A stretch of DNA of 38,028 nucleotides from Candidatus Gastranaerophilales bacterium (GTDB taxonomy: Bacteria; Cyanobacteriota; Vampirovibrionia; Gastranaerophilales; Gastranaerophilaceae), in contig CALUYX010000005.1 in the NCBI GenBank assembly GCA_944325115.1, forward strand, positions 1 through 38,028. Reading direction: 5' to 3'. The position numbers and the translations under genes are program-made. Below, piece after piece: positions 34,714-38,028 of the stretch. The notes below the pieces were generated by a model that saw nothing but the letters and a program-made list of their open reading frames with translations, was not told the DNA's origin and did no database searches. How positions within the stretch are numbered: the stretch's first letter is position 1; each line of letters begins with the position of its first letter.

Positions 34714-35505
34714 CTAATATTTTAAATCCTTATTCTTTTGTACAAATTCATATTCGTATAACTTTGCCCATTGCAGGAATTTGTAATAAGCCATTATAAC
34801 GGCAAAAATGAATCCGTGAATACCGTCTTTGTATCCGCCTTTCATAATGTAGAGCTTAAAAAACTCATATGGAGGGCGAAAAATCAATTTGGAGAGCTTA
34901 AATTTTTTGTTTTTCATTAAAAATCTTTTAAGCTCAAAATCTGTGTAGTTGTTTAACCTTACTCCAAAGTGATTAAGTGAGGGTATGTGATAGTGGATAA
35001 GTGCAACGTTTTCGAGTTTACCGTTTTTATTTATCCAAAAATCTTTTCCCTCTCGGGTAATGGGCATTTTGTGAATTTCGTTGGTATAGTAGCAATTTCC
35101 TCTTTTCCAGAAGCGCTTAATGCCTGACTGACGCCACGAGTGAACGTGTTTGCCCAATAAATATGTTTCACGAGGTATGTAGCAGGCATAGCGATTTTTC
35201 TTGGGATTGTTTGCATATTCTCTGAGGTATTTCCACAGCTCTGGTGTTACTATTTCATCTGCATCAAGTACAAGTATCCAATCTCCGCTTGCCTGCTCCA
35301 TTGCCCAGTTGCGCGCAAGCTCTACTATGCCTGTTCTTTCATGGTAAAATATTTTACATTTATGTCTTTTTGCAATTTCTATCGTATCGTCTTCGGAGTG
35401 CATATCGCAGATGATTATTTCATCAGCATCCTTGACGCTTTCTAATACATCATCAAGCAGTCTTTGTGCATTCAGCGTGTTAATAACAACAGAAATTGTA
35501 GCCAT
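34714..35505 (-). CDS. Glycosyltransferase family 2 (WaaE/KdtX-like)
   Basis: The 263-aa GT-A enzyme starts ISVVINTLNAQRLLDDVLES and has D-M-H-S-E-D-D-T and LDADE (the DxD-type metal site) within GDWILVLDADEIVTPEL. Later come ETYLLGKHVHSWRQSGIKRFWKRG and IPSLNHFGVRLNNYTD, which are typical of the WaaE/KdtX branch that adds glucose or a related sugar to the lipopolysaccharide inner core. The terminal helices are amphipathic, fitting inner-membrane attachment. AGGAG lies 10 nt before the ATG. It heads a two-gene unit with the YhcH gene. Confidence 0.88.
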   Translation of the reverse strand: MATISVVINTLNAQRLLDDVLESVKDADEIIICDMHSEDDTIEIAKRHKCKIFYHERTGIVELARNWAMEQASGDWILVLDADEIVTPELWKYLREYANNPKKNRYACYIPRETYLLGKHVHSWRQSGIKRFWKRGNCYYTNEIHKMPITREGKDFWINKNGKLENVALIHYHIPSLNHFGVRLNNYTDFELKRFLMKNKKFKLSKLIFRPPYEFFKLYIMKGGYKDGIHGFIFAVIMAYYKFLQWAKLYEYEFVQKNKDLKY

Positions 35506-35564
35506 ATTCTTAAAACTCCTATATCAAGGAAATTGTAATACAGCCCTGCATAAATCTCAAGTTA

Positions 35565-36152
35565 TTAAAATTCGATTTCTCTTATTTTTCTGTGCAGTCT
35601 GTTATGAATATCTGTCCCGATACGAGTGCAGCTTATTGAACCGCCTTTTTTGTCGTATGAAATATTCAGTTCAAGACCTATTTGCGGGTTTTTGCGTTTG
35701 TCTTTTTCTACGAGTTCTTTGATTTCGGAATCTCTGGTATTTTCTATGATTCTTTTTAATATAGATTGCCTGTGCTTGATTTCGTTTTCGTCTTTGATTC
35801 CTACATCCTTGCTTTCTTTGCTGAAATTTTCATCAAGCTCTTTTAGAGTTTTATCAGTTTTTTCCTGAAGAGAGTTGACTTGCTTGGCGTCTTTGCCCGT
35901 AAAAATATAGTTTTCATAGTTTATTTTTGCTACCGCAACAGGGTCGTAGCCATTGTAGTCTTTTATGTTGGCAGCAAGAAAATCTCTAATTTGTTGCGAT
36001 GTTCCTCTGTCGTAAAATGAACTCTTTTCGTTTATTGAGTCGACAAGCGCCTGAACAGGTGGTTCTACCCTATCTTTGTAATAATGAAATGTTCTTCTGT
36101 CAAAATATGTCGATGATTTTACTTTAATTGCTCTTCCAAATGATATATTCAT
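35565..36152 (-). CDS. Short-leader protein with MNISFG N-terminus (195 aa)
   Basis: This 195-aa soluble protein begins MNISFGRAIKVKS, so the hydrophobic-S-F-G motif occurs at the very start. It is helical and highly charged, with a segment QEKTDKTLKELDENFSK likely to be coiled coil and a C-terminal beta-type stretch (LELNISYDKKGGSISCTRIG). No domain is recognised. GGAGG lies 6-7 nt before the ATG. The nearby M48-like gene and the 37299 unknown suggest a local cluster of such proteins. Confidence 0.6.
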   Translation of the reverse strand: MNISFGRAIKVKSSTYFDRRTFHYYKDRVEPPVQALVDSINEKSSFYDRGTSQQIRDFLAANIKDYNGYDPVAVAKINYENYIFTGKDAKQVNSLQEKTDKTLKELDENFSKESKDVGIKDENEIKHRQSILKRIIENTRDSEIKELVEKDKRKNPQIGLELNISYDKKGGSISCTRIGTDIHNRLHRKIREIEF

Positions 36153-36197
36153 AATTTCCTCCGGCTGTATAAAACTTCTGAAAAAATATTTTTGTTA

Positions 36198-36227
36198 TTG
36201 TCAAATTTTTTTATTTGATGTTATACT
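36198..36227 (+). promoter_or_regulatory. Promoter of tRNA-Lys
   Basis: TTGTCA (36198-36203), an 18-bp spacer, and TATACT (36222-36227) with an extended TGT before it. The expected start is a few bases before the tRNA at 36238. Confidence 0.6.
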
Positions 36228-36237
36228 TAACTTGTCT

Positions 36238-36310
36238 GGGCTCGTAGCGCAGTTGGTAGCGCAGGAGACTCTTAATCTTTTGGTCGTGGGTTCGAGTCCC
36301 ACCGGGCCCA
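36238..36310 (+). tRNA. tRNA-Lys (anticodon CTT)
   Basis: This 73-nt cloverleaf pairs 36238-36244 with 36303-36309. The anticodon loop CTCTTAA gives CTT, the T-arm is GTGGG-TTCGAGT-CCCAC and the discriminator is A. The anticodon stem has two G-U pairs. No CCA is encoded. Confidence 0.9.
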
Positions 36311-36327
36311 GTTTTTAGGTTTCAAAC

Positions 36328-36357
36328 AAAAGCAGAGGTTTTATCCTCTGCTTTTTT
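36328..36357. terminator. Bidirectional terminator
   Basis: AAAAGCAGAGG pairs with CCTCTGCTTTT around a 6-nt loop and is followed by T on the plus strand. It serves tRNA-Lys and, in reverse, the M48-like gene. Confidence 0.8.
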
Positions 36358-36361
36358 GTAT

Positions 36362-37156
36362 TTATTGTTGTGAGTTTAAAATACCATAAACTGCGTCCCA
36401 GCTTGATATTCCGCCTCTTGTTTTAAATTTTGTAATTTGCGAAACGCTGTCTTTTCTGTACTTCTTGAGCTCTTTATCGAGTTTCTTTTGTGTTTTAGAG
36501 TTTTCTTTTCTTTCTTCAATAACGCTATTGGCATATGTTAAGAAGTTTTTGTATTCGTTACAATTGTACCCTGATTTTACGGAGTTAGGGTAGGCATATT
36601 GCGAGTAATCGTATATGTTTAAAGCTCTCTCTGCATTGGCGGGTTTTCCTGCTATTGCATCCCAGTATGTCGATGTTTGTTTTGTTAAGACAACAATTGC
36701 TGCAAGCGGGTTGTATCCGGCATTTGCCATTAAGTTAACAGCCAGTACATCTGCTTCTTTTTCTTCTTTGGTATTTTTATAGCTTTCAACTAATGCGCCT
36801 GCCATATTTCTCGTGTTTGTTGTAGTGCCTGTTATAGAGCTTACCAGTTTGTTTCTTGAACCATGTCCTGCTATGATATGACCCAGTTCGTTTGCAATTA
36901 CTGCCGCGGTTTCATTGTCATTGCCCGCATAAGCAAGGTCATCGCTTGATATGCTAATTGTTTTGTCTGTTGCAAAGCTTGAATTATCTATTGCTTTTGA
37001 TGTCACTTCGAATTTGATATCCTTGGCTACAATTCCATTTTTTGTCAGCAAGTTTGTGCCTATGGTATTAACCCTCTCTGCAGGTTTGTACTCTGCCGCA
37101 AATGATGTGCCGATTAAAAGCAAACTGATTGCTAAACAAGTAAAAATCTTTTTCAA
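36362..37156 (-). CDS. M48-like metalloprotease homologue with altered zinc motif
   Basis: The 264-aa protein has a Sec signal peptide (MKKIFTCLAISLLLIG, cut near SFA-AE) and so should be periplasmic. It resembles M48/Oma1-like peptidases: residues 82-100 (ETAAVIANELGHIIAGHGS) hold the expected helix, and KEADVLAVNLMANAGYNP (133-150) the E-A-D third-ligand block. The zinc motif reads N89-E-L-G-H93, with Asn replacing the first His (codon AAC on the minus strand), so catalysis is doubtful. TTG at 37156 is the start, because GGAGG lies 7 nt before it and the signal peptide then begins at once. The longer ORF upstream is rejected. It may be a degenerate peptidase or a chaperone-like homologue. 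Confidence 0.75.
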   Translation of the reverse strand: MKKIFTCLAISLLLIGTSFAAEYKPAERVNTIGTNLLTKNGIVAKDIKFEVTSKAIDNSSFATDKTISISSDDLAYAGNDNETAAVIANELGHIIAGHGSRNKLVSSITGTTTNTRNMAGALVESYKNTKEEKEADVLAVNLMANAGYNPLAAIVVLTKQTSTYWDAIAGKPANAERALNIYDYSQYAYPNSVKSGYNCNEYKNFLTYANSVIEERKENSKTQKKLDKELKKYRKDSVSQITKFKTRGGISSWDAVYGILNSQQ

Positions 37157-37298
37157 TTTTACACCTCCATAACTTGATAGTCGTAATAAATCACAAAAAT
37201 AATATTCAGGCAATAAAAAAACAATAAAATCTTTTTTTTGTGTCAATTTTATTCTTTTATGTGTTTTATTATTGCAGACTCAGTAAAAGGTGAAACTT

Positions 37299-37919
37299 AT
37301 GACTTTAAAAATTACTTTTTCTTCAGGAATAAAACCAATGGTATCAGGCAGTGCTCCATTTTGCAGCATAGCAAACAAAAGCGCAACAAGTTTTATGGGA
37401 AGTATTAAAGAATATGATTCCGATGAAATACGTGATTTACTTGACGCAAAAGCTATAGCTGCAAAACACGAGCTTAATGCTCCGGGTTCTTATGCTCCGA
37501 CAATGACATCCAATAGAGATAAAGAAATTTTAAATTCTCTTGATTCTCAAAAGTTTGGCTTTTATGGTAAGGATAAGTTTTGGACGCATTCAACGCGACA
37601 CTTAAAAGACGGAAGAATTAAGTCATTTAAGGATGAGGGCAAAATTCCTGACGGTAAAACTCGAAAAGAGTATATGAGAGAACTTATTGACAGACGCGTT
37701 CAGGCTTTTAGTATCGCAGGAAGCAATAAGGAAAATGAAAAAATTACACTGACATTTATATATGACAGATTATCCACTAAGGCGAATATTTATTTGAATA
37801 CTTCTAAAGGAATAAATGAGACAAATATCGCAATATGCGAGCCAAATGGTCTAAAATATTTGGTAAATGAGGCTATTGATTCTTTTAAAGATGTCTATGG
37901 CGCGACAATATGGAAATAA
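37299..37919 (+). CDS. Short-leader protein of unknown function (206 aa)
   Basis: ATG 37299 follows AAAAGGTG. The upstream GTG is part of this Shine-Dalgarno. The 206-aa protein begins MTLKITFSSGIKPMVSG and soon has two further phenylalanine motifs, SAPFCSI and ATSFMGS, so the F-x-G/S style occurs three times within 35 residues. The remainder mixes helices with a strand-rich end (EKITLTFIYDRL, ANIYLNTSKG). No domain is recognised. It is divergent from the M48-like gene, with 142 bp between starts. Confidence 0.6.
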   Translation: MTLKITFSSGIKPMVSGSAPFCSIANKSATSFMGSIKEYDSDEIRDLLDAKAIAAKHELNAPGSYAPTMTSNRDKEILNSLDSQKFGFYGKDKFWTHSTRHLKDGRIKSFKDEGKIPDGKTRKEYMRELIDRRVQAFSIAGSNKENEKITLTFIYDRLSTKANIYLNTSKGINETNIAICEPNGLKYLVNEAIDSFKDVYGATIWK

Positions 37920-37950
37920 AAGTCGGGTAACAGAAATTTTACGTAACAAA

Positions 37951-37974
37951 AAAACTCCCGTTCGGGAGTTTTTT
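37951..37974. terminator. Bidirectional terminator
   Basis: AAAACTCCC pairs with GGGAGTTTT around GTTC, between the 37299 gene and the opposing tRNA. It has A- and T-rich flanks on both sides. Confidence 0.75.
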
Positions 37975-37976
37975 AA

Positions 37977-38028
<52 letters not shown>

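Noticed and set aside
37157-37246. N-terminal extension of the M48-like protein
   Set aside because: GGAGG before TTG 37156, followed at once by a signal peptide, makes the longer start implausible.

Overview
The window is about 38 kb of AT-rich bacterial chromosome that reads as core and near-core sequence, not an obvious island. Several things point to an uncultured gut-type Cyanobacteria-sister lineage (Melainabacteria/Vampirovibrionia, probably Gastranaerophilales). These are the style of the solitary type IV prepilin-like protein, a set of short-leader proteins with an N-terminal F-x-G/S motif, the low GC, and promoters of the form TT(G/T)ACA-N16-18-TGnTATAAT. This placement is inference from recognised protein style; no 16S gene is present. 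The cell is Gram-negative in type: it has a TolC-like outer-membrane channel, an HlyD/EmrA adaptor, a WaaE-like glycosyltransferase and a PBP4-type carboxypeptidase.

Layout. 1-5 kb: tRNA-Pro(CGG), glutamine-dependent NAD synthetase on the minus strand, an LTxxQ/Spy-like periplasmic protein, a prepilin-like protein, MTA phosphorylase, a YggT protein and tRNA-Arg(TCT). 4.7-8.7 kb: ndk-tgt, a DUF4160-like protein, rpsL-rpsG ending at a terminator without fusA/tuf, and a radical SAM protein. 8.7-13.2 kb: tRNA-Pro(GGG) with a duplicated 3' end and terminator, a glycosyltransferase-like protein, and a divergent MarR/HlyD versus TolC efflux locus that has a palindromic operator but no inner-membrane transporter. 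13.2-20.8 kb: a HExxH protein, an orphan histidine kinase, a PARP-like ADP-ribosyltransferase candidate, MntP, solitary dnaK, a solitary HsdR-N-like nuclease and a phage-like structural protein. 20.8-25.4 kb: an operon of an NfnA/PyrK-like flavoprotein, a 4-Cys microprotein, a LeuC-type dehydratase, an omega-amidase-like nitrilase and a dacB gene broken by one in-frame TAG. 25.3-28.3 kb (minus): motA-motB-patatin. 28.4-34.3 kb: a second LeuC-type dehydratase, a glycine-zipper protein, two small proteins and a 1016-aa UvrD-like helicase fused to a RecB-type Fe-S nuclease. 34.2-38 kb: a YhcH protein, a glycosyltransferase 2, two short-leader unknowns, tRNA-Lys(CTT), an M48-like protein with a damaged zinc motif, and part of a CAT-anticodon tRNA at the right edge.

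The most interesting theme is a dispersed group of five proteins (13204-14124, 15279-16226, 30784-31197, 35565-36152, 37299-37919). Each starts with a short basic or polar N-terminus that contains a hydrophobic-x-F-G/S/C-type motif, and none has a classical signal peptide. One carries a PARP-like fold signature and another a zinc-protease motif, which suggests an effector- or toxin-like repertoire with a shared, undescribed N-terminal tag. Start codons were re-chosen in many places from Shine-Dalgarno and promoter positions. No intergenic stretch exceeds about 300 bases.
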